Assembly: GCF_040054535.1 (NCBI RefSeq)
Contig: NC_090785.1
Coordinates: 10,530,001 to 10,594,000 of the forward strand
Direction: 5' to 3'
Length of the DNA: 64,000 nucleotides
DNA from: Antennarius striatus
Taxonomy: Eukaryota > Chordata > Actinopteri > Lophiiformes > Antennariidae
The position numbers and the translations under genes were made by a program. Of this stretch, positions 13,701 to 26,906 are shown piece after piece. The notes below the pieces were generated by a model. That model was given only the letters and a program-made list of their open reading frames with translations, was not told where the DNA came from and ran no database searches. The first letter of the stretch is position 1. The number at the start of each line of letters is the position of its first letter.

Positions 13701-16288
13701 TAGTTTCATTTTCTTTCAGGATTGTTCTCTGAAATTTTTTCTCTCATTCTCTTTGTTCATCAGTCCTTCTTTGAAGAAATGTAATGTTTGAATGCCCCAC
13801 TTGATCTCTCCGCTGCTTTTATTTCACACGATGCCACTCGCCCACTCTCCTCTTGTTACCCACTTCTTGCTCTCTCCTTCATTTTGCTCAGCACCCTCTA
13901 ATCTCCAGTTGGAAGCCTTCCTGGCGTGTTTCCTTCTTTTTCTTCATCCTTCATTGCCAAATATGTTGCATCTCCGATTTTGCTGCATTTTCCCTCCTCC
14001 ATATACACTGCCATTCTGCCTTGTCCTCCATCTATTATCTCTTCCTCTAGAAGTGTCACTAGGTTCTTGTAATATAGTCTTCAGCCATTTCCCGACATGC
14101 CTGCGGGGCAACACGAGGCAATTTTGTGCCAATATTATACACACAAACGAGACAACCACACATGCATGAAGGTAAATAGGCTAGACGCACATACAAATAT
14201 ACACATACACTTCCTCTACTCTGCAAACAGGCTTTGAAGTGATTACCTGAAGGGGAAACATTTCTGTCAGTGTGTGGAAACAGACCTGTCAGAGACCGGC
14301 GGGGGATGTTGAGTGATGGAGATTTAAGATTGGAACAAGCGGGAACCAGTGTTTGAAACGACAGGAACACTGGGCTGATATACTCACAGAGATTTACAGG
14401 GAGAGATAGCCTGATAAAGGTGTGCCAGTGTCAGCCGTATGCTCACAGACAAATTCTTAGATTAGCAATAGGAGAGATGGATAGTTACGGCTTAAGGCGT
14501 AAGAAGAAGTAACATGCACCAAGGATAAGAATAAATCATTTTGATAAATGCATAGAGGCAGAAAACAAGCAACATGTTATATAGCCTAGAGAAGAAAGAG
14601 ATGTGTTTTGGTGTTTAGTCAGGGTCTGTCTATTCTGTCTCTCTCAATCCATACATCCCAGCACACACTCACAGAAGCAGATTGCAGATTTTCACACACC
14701 AAACTAAATCTTTCCAGCTAAATCTTTCCATATGGCTTCCTAACAATCAAGCCTCTTTCATAATTCACCATGAGCAGACAAGAAGTGTCCCATATTCAGA
14801 GCAGTTGCCACATTTGCGCAGACAATCTCACGAATGGATGTCGCAATACAACATGACAATGTGTTCATTCTCCATATCGATTACTAAAAAAATTTGGCTG
14901 TAAAACCCAACATATGCATAATTTTCTGAAGTAATTGTAACTCTATTAAAGATTAAATCTTTCCAGTGGCAAAAAGTAGAAGTAAAATCCTTTCATTTTC
15001 TTGAAACAAACTAACTTTATGGAAGCTCTAAATGGCATTTTTATATATCATATTGTCAGGCTCGAGGCTTTTATCTGGAACGTGAGACCAACAGATCAGA
15101 GATGAGTGGACGGGAACAGAGCTTGCCCATCTTATCATCTGAAAACTCAGTACGATATTACTCCGACATCTACACCTACTTTTAAAAAAATTCAGGATTT
15201 AAACACAAACGTCTGATCAGATAATCTCCAAACAGTAAAGAAATTAAAATTCACACCTCAGCCATCTAAAACATTGAAGTGCATGTACCGGGATGAGTTC
15301 ATTTTCTGCATCTTTGTTTACTATTACTACTCTTTCTAATACTTTCACTTTTTACCGAAAGTCAAAGCATCTTAATATACTCCCTTCAGCACGTCTTCCA
15401 AGGAAATCCTTGAATATGTTTTGCATATGCTTAAATGAGCACATTCTTTATCATCTGCAGTTGCTTCTAGTTTATCTCTTTTTTCTTCCTTTATCGTCTG
15501 AGACTCGTACGTTGTTTGTATTGATCCAGCTGTAATTGAAATGTGATTTCATCTGGTGTGTAGGCATCTCAGACAGCCGGCAGCACTTACTCCTCGCTGC
15601 ATTAAATGACACTTGTTTTGATCTGCTGTTGAGTCTGATTATTCTCATCCTTTGACTTTATCCTGATTTTTAATTCACTCCCTACTCGCTTCATCCCTTC
15701 TGCTCTCTCGCTGCCTGCCTCTCTGCCTTCTATTCCTTCTTCCTGCCCTGGGAGCCAATCTGTCACCGTGCACGCGTGCGCACACACACACACACACACA
15801 CACACGCACGTGCACGCAGGCACACAAGCACAAGCACACACACACACACACACAGACACACACACACACACACAGTCCCCCTCTGTCCTCCATCCCATCA
15901 CCATGTATGTGGGGTACAGTATACATTGTAAACAGGAATGATCGATGACCATGTGGGGCTTCTGACATACCGAAGTGACCTTTTCATCAGCTTATTGTAA
16001 TGTTGGAGAAAATAGAATGTGACTCACACATATTTTCTATATTCGCTGTAGTCCTGCATTAAGTCAACTTGATAATTCACTCTACATTTATTTGTTTATT
16101 TGCCTTTCATTAGTGGAAAGCAGATGCATTTAGGTGTGAAAAATAATTGGCGTGTTTGTTATTTTCTTCCAGAGTGATTCACAGTGTGTTATCACTTACA
16201 AACCAATGCATTCATATTAATTTATAAACTAGTGAATGAACATCACGGCATTTTTTATTTATTTATTAGTAAGTCAGGATGGATGGGG
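10701..16288. other. Gene-free left flank, part 3 (kcnip1 upstream)
   Basis: No exon could be supported. 11280-11600 and 13330-13690 are complex, non-repetitive sequence that might be conserved regulatory DNA. 13790-14040 is pyrimidine-rich. A CA microsatellite lies at 15778-15874. I searched for a further kcnip1-type alternative first exon (short open frame ending in a phase-1 GT donor with recognisable family residues) and did not find one here. Confidence 0.5.
15778..15874. repeat. Interrupted (CA)n microsatellite
   Basis: CA dinucleotides with GCACGTGCACGCAGG and AAGCACAAG interruptions. Confidence 0.95.
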
Positions 16289-16560
16289 TGTTGGGGAAGG
16301 AAGGGAAGGGAGAGGGGGAGGCTAAAGGCAGTCTACAACCCTTAATGAAAAACAAGTGAATCGGAGGGAGGGTGATAGAGAGTGTGGGAGAGTAGAGGTG
16401 GAAAAAAGGGGGCTAGAGCAGGAGAGAGAGGGAGAGGTGTTGCGGCATGAGATGGAGTGAGAAAGCTTGAAGGGGGGGTGATAGAAAGAGGTTTTCTGAG
16501 GAGAGAGGAGCAGGGGAGAGGGAGAGAGAGAGAAGGGGCGAGGAGGGAAGGGGGCGAGTG
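16289..16560 (+). promoter_or_regulatory. GA-rich tract at kcnip1 promoter
   Basis: About 270 bp of + strand that is mostly G and A (GGGAGAG-type) ends 100 bp upstream of the kcnip1 start codon. It is followed by a short mixed leader that includes the E-box CACGTG (16593-16598 region). I see no TATA box. Position and composition suggest a TATA-less, GA-rich core promoter and 5' UTR. The transcription start was not determined. Confidence 0.4.
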
Positions 16561-16660
16561 AGTGTGTGTGTGCACGTTCTCCCCGTTCAAACACGTGACA
16601 GACAGATACAGACTACAGCACACAGACGCGTTCCTCTCCGCCGCCACGACGACAGCAAAC

Positions 16661-16718
16661 ATGGGGGCTGTGGTGGGGACGCTGACCATGCAGACCAAGC
16701 AGAGGAGGCCATCCAGCG
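16661..16718 (+). CDS. kcnip1: kcnip1 coding exon 1 (myristoylated-type N-terminus)
   Basis: 58 nt, residues 1-19 plus the first base of codon 20. It encodes [19 protein letters not shown], which closely matches the human KChIP1 start. The donor is G|GTGAGG, phase 1. The ATG is the first in a short leader, with AAC before it and G after it. A CA microsatellite starts only about 10 bp past the donor. Confidence 0.93.
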
Positions 16719-16742
16719 GTGAGGGGAACACACACAGACACA

Positions 16743-16819
<77 letters not shown>

Positions 16820-16902
16820 ACACCTTTACATGCATGCACACACACTACCTTTGCAGGGCAACTTTTAACGGGGTGTTTTACTATATCTACCACACACACA
16901 CA

Positions 16903-16983
<81 letters not shown>

Positions 16984-19078
16984 ACACACACACACACACA
17001 CCCTCCAGGAGTTCATACGTGACTTGCAGGCTAAAGAAGAACAACTAGTGGTGTTTCAGTTAAGATGCAGGGAAAGAACGAGGGCACATGATTCTGTGAG
17101 TGTGTCAGTGTGTGTGTGTCAGTGTGTGTGTGTCAGTGTGTGTCTGAATGAAAGGGGAGTGAGAGTGAGAGAGTGACACCAACAGGTGTCCGCAGGGGAA
17201 AAAGAGAACCTTTTCATCCTACAGCAAAGTTGTGTTGTGACAGAATGTGCGCCCATGTGATCGCTGTTTGTCTTATGCTTCAAGACAGTGTGTGTGTGTG
17301 TGTGTGTGTGCACGTGTGTGTGTGTGTGTGAGTGTTTGTCTCTGTGTCCGCAGATGCTGGTAAACACACACATGTTGAAGGTATTTGTCACTCTGCTCAC
17401 ACACAGCTTCTCTGTCTTGCCGTTACCTTGGTAGCATGGTAGCCATGGCAACAAAAGATGTCAGTTTTTTTTGGGGTGGGTGGGTTGCAAGGGGAAGGAG
17501 AGGCGGGTTGATGGGGGTTGGGGCGGGGGGGGGGGGGTGGGTGTTGATGAGATTGGGGCATTCCTAAGTAAGTCAAGGCCATGTGAAAGAGATGTGACAG
17601 ATACGATCGCACACAGAGAAGACCTGTTGCCTCTGATGAATGTTTTAGCCCCTCATTTAATCCTCCTAACACAAGCCTGTGAAGCACATTTATATAAATA
17701 TGTATATATGCGCGTCTGTATGTACACACATAACTGATCCTGAACTGGCTGCTCTGATGAATGAACATGCTGAGCAGTCGGTCAGCATTAAGTCAAACAC
17801 ATCTCTATTAATAATGTACAGGCAGTTATTTGTTGGGACTGTTATTGGTTTCTGATGTAAATTTGCCCACACAGGACATTTCCCAATTGGGTCGCTTCGT
17901 CTTTTGAATTCACCTGTTTTTTGGTTCTTACCATGTGCAAACAAACACCTTCCCTTATGGGTGTCAAGGCTTGAATTTGTTGCTATACTGAATCATATAG
18001 TCACTATAGATACACTAAACATGCAAAGTCCTCCTGCTGTCGTAAACAGGAATTCCTTCTTTACAACTGTAGGAGGGTTTAAGATGGGATCCGGATCAGT
18101 GGGTATTTGCAGGTGGTGTTTCGCAGCACTGGTGTCCTGTTGTGGCATCTCTCTGTCGGATGCAGGATTAGTGCAGCAGCACATGAAAGTGAGCATGTGG
18201 TGTTGCAGATAACTTGTTATCCGGATCCCGACACTGACAGCGACACGGAGGGGGGGCGTCGCTGTAACGCTGTAATATTCTGAGATTAGATTCCTGCATG
18301 ATTGATCCTCTGATCTTGAACTCCGTGTTCTGAAGAGAAAAAAAAAGTAACACCTCACTTTGTTTGCATGCAGATTATTTGTCTGTTCCATCAATACTGT
18401 TCGTCTTTTTCTAAACTTATTGTGTTGTCTGTTGTGTGTGTTTAGTGACAGTTCCCCTTAAGTGGTAGTTTCCTCCTACCTGTTGTCTAGTCTGTGTGGT
18501 TTTGTCTGACACCACAGCCACTCTCTCCCCTTCTGTCAAGCCGACTTGTGATATCTAATCTCTCCCACAAAAAAAATGGACCTGACATTCCTCTATCCTC
18601 CCTGTAGAATTTTTCACCTCTTCTCAGCCCATGTATCTCTACTTTCCTCACTCAGTGAGTTTCGACATCCTCCCTCTCTCCTATCTTCTCTTTCACTCCA
18701 CTGCTCCTCCTCATATCTTGCTTCCTTTTAGATTTCTGCTGCCTTCCTCCACTCTCTTCAACCTTATCTTCTAGTTCTTTTTATTCTCTCTCCAGAGTTC
18801 CACAAATTTCTCTCTTCAATTTTACCCTTCTCTTTTCTTTTAACCCCCTTATCTGTCACCCACTCATCTTACATGCCACGTGTTTTTCTGCCACGCTCTC
18901 ACATGCCACCGCTACAGTCTGGTCTTGGCATTCTCATTTCTTTACCTTTCTCCCCCTACTCTCTCATTATTCCATTCTTTCGCTCATTTGCTCCCTTTCT
19001 CCATCACCCACGCTTCCATTAGCTGGTGTGAGTGCTTATTAAGTCATCTCATCATTCTTCTCTCTAGGCATGCAGTGG

Positions 19079-19151
<73 letters not shown>

Positions 19152-19456
19152 CTTTGTGTGTGTTTGTGTGTTTCTGCAGAGTCTAGACATGTATTTACTC
19201 CAAAAAAATCATTGGTGGCATGCTGCTAATAATAATCTGTTATGTGTGTAAATGAGCTGTATTTCACACTCTCCTAATATAATTGACATTGGCACAATAA
19301 TATGTAAGAAAGTGACATTAGGTGTATTTCTAGCCAGCTGAGTCTGCAGCCTTTGTAAGCACAAACACACACAACACTGCAAACCCCCTCCAGTGCTATA
19401 TGACAGTTGGATGATTAGTAAGAAAACAGATGTGTGTGTGTGTATGTGTGTGTGTG

Positions 19457-19511
<55 letters not shown>

Positions 19512-22106
19512 AAGCTAGGGACTGCATGTTGTTTAAGACACCCAAGTGCTTGATGTGTTTCTGTTTGAAAAGCCATTGGACTTTCATTGAACCCATTTCG
19601 ACTGCGCAAAAACAGTTCTTCTAAAAAATGAGATCTTGAAATCGCACCACCGAACATGGTTATGTGGTGCGGGTTTAGCATGGTGTAAATAAAACCGATG
19701 CAGCTGAAATCTATTTTTAAGACACTCCATCCATACCTCCAGGGGGTCCACGGCCATTAGAGATGCTACTTTCTTAGAGACTGCTTTCCTCTTCTGAGGA
19801 GGCCGGTGAGAGCAAGTCCTCTCCATCGCCGCCTGGATGGCAGATTAGGCTAATTCATATTATGCAAATGACACACTTTTTTTCCCCAAGGATTACAGGA
19901 CACAGTACGAGAAGGAAAGACAGTGTAGCATCGTGACAAAGATAAGAAATGAAGGGGAAAGGAGGATCCAATGTGTCTGGGAGAAGAATGGAAGAGATGG
20001 GAGAGAAATGGGAGCTAACATTAAACACGAAAACCAGCTGTTAAATCCTGGCTCTGGGCTGGTGGAAATGTGCATCAGTGTTGATTTAAGTGGTGTTTTT
20101 GTAACATTTGCTGACTGAGTAAACTGACAGTCTATCTATCTATATGCTGACGGTTCAGGCAATTGCTTGTACAAACAGAAAAGAAAACGGCTCAGGCTTT
20201 TGGTCACTGTCAGGCGCCACAGCTTATAATAGCAGGTGTAACAGATGGAGGTGAAGCCCTCCAGGAGGCTTTCTAGGTTATGTTGGTTATTGTAACCTGC
20301 TGAGTTTACAGTTTCAGCTTTGGGGATGTTTCTAGAGCTCAACTCTTAGCAGTAAAAACTTTAGAACAGTACAATGTCACAGCAATCATTGGATCTTTCC
20401 CACATCAAATGATGCAATTAGACCTTTGCTCACCAAAGCTCACATTTTTAACAGAGCAGTTCAAATCATTCTCTTTTTTGGGAAAGAAAGGTTTCCTGTG
20501 CACTTTCTAGTAGAAGTGTATCATTATCTCCTTAATATCCACTGGCGGATTACTGAACAGGCCTACCAGGGACAAGACCAGTGGGCCACACTTAACCTAA
20601 GAAGGAGCCTCACTTTGAAGTGCGTGTTTTTCAGAATGTAGAATTGACCTGATTCTCAACTGCAGCCTGGAATATCAAGTGCCTGTTTTTGTAGTAAGAG
20701 AAAAAAAAAATACAACAGACATTCATTTTACCGAATGGAAAATGTATGAAAATCAAATGAACACGTATAGTATTTGAATTTGTCATAGCTGAACATCTGT
20801 TCCACACCTTTAATGTTAATTCAGTTGGATATGTGGGGTTAAATCACATCTAAATGTCCTCAAGATTTCCCCACTGTCAGACGAATAAAGGAGTATTTTA
20901 TCTGATCTTTTTCCTTTGCTTTTAGATTTAGATGTGTGTATTTTATCAATGCATATATCAACGAATCCAATTTATGAATTTCACTACATATAAAAGCTAT
21001 GATTAAAAACACTATTATTAAATGGTAAATAACTAAAGTGTGTTTCACATGTGATAAATGTATATGTTCTTTTTACCTGTGATTTTCTTGGTAGTGTTTA
21101 TTAATGCACACTTATATCATAAGAAATCATTGGTCACTTCAATTTATTTGAGAGATCTGCTTTAAAAGGTTTTGCTGGTTTTCTATCCAACAACATTTGA
21201 ATAATATTTGTTTAAAGATGTCAGGGTGGATAAATTATTATGCCCATTCTGATGATTACTGATGATTGGCATTGAAACATATTCTGTCATCCTTAGCGTG
21301 TCACATTTACATTACCAGGAATTTAAAAAAAAAAAGTTTTTAAAATTAAATTTTTTTACCCAGTGCTGCTGCCACAGTCAACTCAACAGTAAATAAAGCA
21401 AACCTTGAGTTGACAACTCTGTGGGAAACCTTCTGATGCAGCAGAGCCCCCTGCTGTCTACAAGTCAGCAGTTGCACTTGAGCACGTAAGACAATCACAG
21501 CTACTTTGCATCTAATGCATTTACATTAAGCACCAACTCGCACCAACTGCTGAGCGCCAGCTGGTCACACTGAAGCAATGGTGAAAAAATATTTCATAAT
21601 TATTTCACTGTGATTTCACTGTGTTTTATCACACTGAACATGTTTTATATTTAGTGATTATCATAAAAATCTGCATAAAAGACATTTTATTTGACTGTAC
21701 AAAATAAAACATGTCCTTATGATTTCCTTTGCTCTTTCACTACATCAATAATAATATAAGATGAATTACAAGTAACACATTTAATGAAGTGGGACGCTCA
21801 TCTTCATTCGTGGTCCTGAGTGGGTATTTGCTGCCACCTGCTGGTGATATCATGTTAAAGCTAGTTATACTTATTTACCTGCTGTAAATCTTAATATTAA
21901 GTCTATAAACGGCCAAGATTCAGATTATAAGGGATCCTGGTAAACTTGTAGTCACTAAATTGGATTTTTGTGTTTTTAGTGAATCACAAAAATCCTGCTG
22001 ATTGGGCAGAAACATTACTAGTAGTAAACAAAGCCTTCAATTGTTCTGGGGTCACGGTGTATCTTAATTGTCCAATTAATCAAGAGCTGATTTGTTTTCT
22101 CTCTCG

Positions 22107-22196
<90 letters not shown>

Positions 22197-24750
22197 GCTC
22201 AGCGACAAAATAAAGAACATGCAGTCATTGAGCAGAAGGTGAGTTTTTCATTGTTACTGTGAGCTCACATCAGACCCTCGAGATGAAGCCAAGTTCCCAA
22301 GACTGAAGGACACAGTGACTATAAAAGAGGGGTGGTGCTGGTGCTGGTGGGGTATTTAGTGAGATGGAGCGAAGGTCAGGATAAAAAGAGGGAGATAGCC
22401 TAGGGAGTGGAGAGACACGGGGATAAAAAGACAGAGGTAGAGAAAGGCAGGTGATTGCTGATCTCATAGCAGAAGGGAGCAGAACGGACAGGATTCTGAT
22501 GCTATAGGATGGGGAAAAAGAGTACAGTGAAAAAAAATTTAAAGTTTAGCATTCATCCAAAAGTTTATATACTAATAAAAAGAAAGGGACCAGGCAAAGG
22601 ACTTAAAGTCGATCATAAGCCTTCCACAATCGAACAAAAGAAAGACATTTTTCAAATGGAACAAGAAGAGCAGAGTGATAACAGTTTACATACTATCGCC
22701 ATCATTCTGCTCTGCTGTGGACTCGTCAAAATGCTGCACTTACTGGGTGTCATCTCGGTGGAGGGTGAGTCAGAACTGCATCTGATTTTGCTTCCATCTG
22801 CCAGTCATTTGTAATTTGTCAGAAAATCAAAGGAATAAAAATGAACAGTGTAAGTTCAAAAAGCTGCTTTCATTTCCAGTGATAAACACGGCTCTGAGTG
22901 ATCAGCTCAGAGTGTCGGCTGTGCAGGACTTTGTATTATTTCATTATTAGTTCTTTTTTTCTTTGCCATTTTAAACCTGCTGGTTTTTAACTAACAAATT
23001 TCCCTCAATACACAGCAAATATTTTTATTAATATAATATCTGATGTCATCAAGAACATGGTGAAATGACTGAGATGTAGCTCTAACTAACTTAATGTAGA
23101 TAGATGTCCCAACTTGACCTTTCTTAACCATTTGCAAGTGAAGGTATTGAAGATTAAAACCATAGATTTTCCAGTAATAATAATATACAGTAAGTCTTTT
23201 ACTCTTTAACATATTCATATATAATAAAATTATACATACTTCACTATCTTCTTAACTGAATATATATGTTGCCTTTTTTTGTACATGATAACAATTTTTT
23301 GCCCCAGTACCATCTTGTTATTTGCAAAGATTTGAAAGCAAGAGGTGAACTTTTTGCAATAGACAGCTGTGTGTGAGCACATCTGTGACTCACATTTGCG
23401 TCAGGTGAAGTCAAACATGTAGATGATGAATGTGATTTTTTTTTGGGAGACATAATTATACAGAGAACTATTAGATGGGACGTCCTGTGCCGTGGTCAGT
23501 CTTTAGTGTGACGGTGACTGTGCAGGTGCAATCAAGGTCGGAGGACAGACAATGGAGTCCCAGTGAGGCTTTACAGAGCAGTGTATATTTTTTAACTCAC
23601 ACAGTACTTTATGTATCTAACCAGAGTCTGTATTTGAAAGCATTTACAAGAACATAAGCATATGCACCCCACTTATTGTGTGAGTACATGTATGCATGTG
23701 TGTGTGAGAGAGAGAAATAACAAGAGTCTGCTTAACATAATGTAGTAATGTACCCTTAATGCAGGAAATTAGCATGCACAGTGTAATAAGCTCTTACTGG
23801 GTAACATTACATTATTGTTATTGCAATTTATGTTGACGATTGCGGGTTAAAATTGTATTTGTATTCGCTTGTCATTATAGAGCATATGTAGCGCTGCCTC
23901 CCAGGAACTAATTTAGATTTGGTGCTTCGAAGACGTGAGATCATAACTGACACTTTAAATATAAATTTACTCTAAAGCCATGATGGCAGTGCTCTGCAAT
24001 TATTTCCATGAAAAAGCCTGCTGACGCGTTAAATGATAACAGTGTTTACTGAAGAAGAGGTTGTTGACTGAAGTATAAATTAGCAGCCAAATGAAGTTGT
24101 CTTAGCCTGAAACAATAAAAATGCAGACCTGGTAGCGATGATTGACTGAGGGAATAGGAAAAGTGAGGTGTCAGGGTAATGAAACATTACTGCTTCATTA
24201 CTAATGGTTTTGCCACACAGATGAAAATGTTTCTATTTCAATACTGACAGTATTTCAAACTTTGGAAAATGCGAATGACCATGTGTATGCTGAATTCTGA
24301 CACTTAAGAATGCTTTAGTGCACACTGGTAGTACTGTAGGTTGATTTTACTTTGCATATATAAGCCGAGAACTGGGAGATGATCTTCACCCTGCGGTCCC
24401 TCCAAATGATATAATTGATGGTCTAACAGTCCATCCATCACCGTAATACAGACACAACTGGACAGGCTGGTCACTGGTGACCCATCTGACAGGCATTATT
24501 CTGAGATGGCGTTCATAACACACACCATCTTTACTTAAGCACCAGGACTTTTTTTTATACTAATATTTTACTACTGCTCATTATGGCCACTTTATCATAT
24601 TCTGAAATTTTTATTACTATTTCAATTAAATTATGCACAATTATAACAGCATGTATAATTATTACGCTTTAGATTGCTTCAGGGAGTTTGTGCAATGTAG
24701 TGTCTGAGAGGAAGAGAGGGGAGGAGCCATGTCCACCTACAGTCCTGAGC

Positions 24751-24832
<82 letters not shown>

Positions 24833-26860
24833 GCGTGTGTGTGGTTTTGTCCTTCGTCCCCTCCCCTCCAGCGTGGAGAATAATGAGCTGTTAATCAAAG
24901 GGCGGGTAAGGGGAGGAACATGGACCCGTTAGACTGACCTCTACCTCTCATTCCTCTACTGTCCCCTCATTTTTCCAACACTGTTATTTCTGATGATCGG
25001 AATAAAAACAACGTTACATGATATTATCCCTGCAGCACTATGACCTCTTCGCTGTTCATATAGAAACTTCTTTCTCAGGTGTTGTTGTCCATCCTTTGTG
25101 TCTCTTTGTCACTCCTTTGTGTGTGTTTACCTCTTCAGACAAAGCTGATGATGACTTGGAGATGACCATGGTGTGCCATCGACCGGAGGGCCTGGACCAG
25201 CTGGAGGCTCAAACCAACTTCAGCAAAAGAGAGCTCCAGGTGCTTTACCGGGGCTTTAAGAATGTAAGTGAATGAGCACTCAGAGAGGAAGACCAACACC
25301 TGGTTTCTCCATGACATTTGTCCTGTGCGACTTTTATACTGTAGATATCTGCTCTGGGGCTAATATGTAGAATTAACCTGACTTACTTATCAAATCCTCT
25401 TCAACATCCACTAAGTCTTGAAAACCAAGAAACTGGTTTAAAGACATAAAGAATATTTCTGTCATCAAACAACTCTAATCAGCCAGTCTCATTTATGTTT
25501 GTGTAAAACCAGTTATATAAACTGTAATCGCTAATAGTTAAAAGTCCAGATAGACATGAACTAAACGAGAGCTTCATAATGCAACCTCCTAGAATCCATT
25601 ACTACTATTTCTGGTCTGAAAAAATTAGATGTGCATGGCAACATTAATAATTTAAAAACGCATTAATATTTTATTTATTTGATGTAAATCAAGGGTTTGA
25701 ATAAGTCAGTTAGACGTTTGTAGCTTCATTAGGTTTATTTAAACATTCTATAAATACCTGACAGGTTAGAAAGGAAACCATTCAGGTCATACCTGGTCCA
25801 AGCTTGTTGTTTAATGTTTTATTCTACACAACTGTAACTGTAATCTAATAATACACATATGATTTAATGATTCACCCATTATTTGCTCATCACACTCTCT
25901 CCACCAGTCTGTGATCCCTCAGGTTAACTGTTTAAATCTCTCACAACCTCGCCTCTTTCTGCCCCACCCCCACCCCCTTCTCCAGGAGTGTCCAAGTGGC
26001 ATCGTAAATGAAGAAACTTTTAAACAAATATACTCTCAATTCTTTCCACATGGAGGTAAAGAGAAGGTGTTTGGAACGATGTGAGTCTCTGTGTTGTTTC
26101 TACCTGGTTTATTGACTTGTTTACTTCCTGTGTTGCAGATGCAAGCACCTACGCACATTTCCTGTTCAATGCATTTGACTCAGCACATACTGGCTCCATA
26201 AAGTTTGAGGTTTACTTGATTGATGCCTTCTCCCACAATATTATCCCAAAATCATTGAGTTTGGAATTGTTCTTATTCAAATAATATTCTTGATTTCACT
26301 TCCAAAATCCCGTTTGTTTTTCTCTCCATCAGGACTTTGTGACAGCTCTGTCCATCCTGCTGAGGGGCACCGTCACTGAGAAACTACAGTGGACCTTCAA
26401 TCTCTATGATATTAACAGAGATGGTTACATTAACAAAGAGGTGTGTGGCTCTGGATGGATTCCTCACCTTCCTAATTTTTAAAAAATTATTATAAACACA
26501 TTGTATTTAGATATTCTGTCGCACCTCATGTCTCATTTGTATTCCACAGGAGATGACAGACATTGTTAGAGCAATATATGACATGATGGGAAAATACACT
26601 TACCCTGTCTTGAAAACTGACGCACCCAAACAACATGTGGATGCCTTCTTTCAGGTAACAATGTTTATGGAAGTGAAAAATCACAATGATACCATTATTG
26701 ATTGATTAACTTGTGGATGAGTTGACTATAAATTGGATTTATATGACTTTTTAACAGTTACCATTTTATTCTAAGAGCCAAGAGTAAAAATGGGAAAGAT
26801 GGGGCATACACGCACACGCACACACATGCACGCACGCACGCACACACACACACACACACA

Positions 26861-26906
<46 letters not shown>

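Larger units (their letters stand above)
16719..25138 (+). other. kcnip1: kcnip1 intron 1 (8.4 kb)
   Basis: Bounded by a GTGAGG donor and a CTCTTCAG acceptor. It contains many CA/GT microsatellites (listed separately), a poly-G run near 17523-17537, a pyrimidine-rich tract (18500-19060), AT-rich DNA (20640-21800) and the alternative first exon at 22656-22764. The block 23820-24260 is complex and non-repetitive, with TGATTGAC-type sequence near 24140, and may be regulatory. Large first introns are normal for KCNIP genes, whose isoforms arise from alternative first exons. Confidence 0.85.

Noticed and set aside
16342..17176. Two >200-codon open frames, one on each strand, over kcnip1 exon 1
   Set aside because: Created by the paired CA arrays. 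The genuine coding part is only 16661-16718, as shown by the family match and GTGAGG donor.
24731..24752. Possible mini first exon of kcnip1 (MSTYSPE, phase-1 GTATGT donor)
   Set aside because: Phase fits exon 2, but the donor is the start of a GT microsatellite, the peptide resembles no KChIP N-terminus, and 22 nt of open frame is expected by chance.
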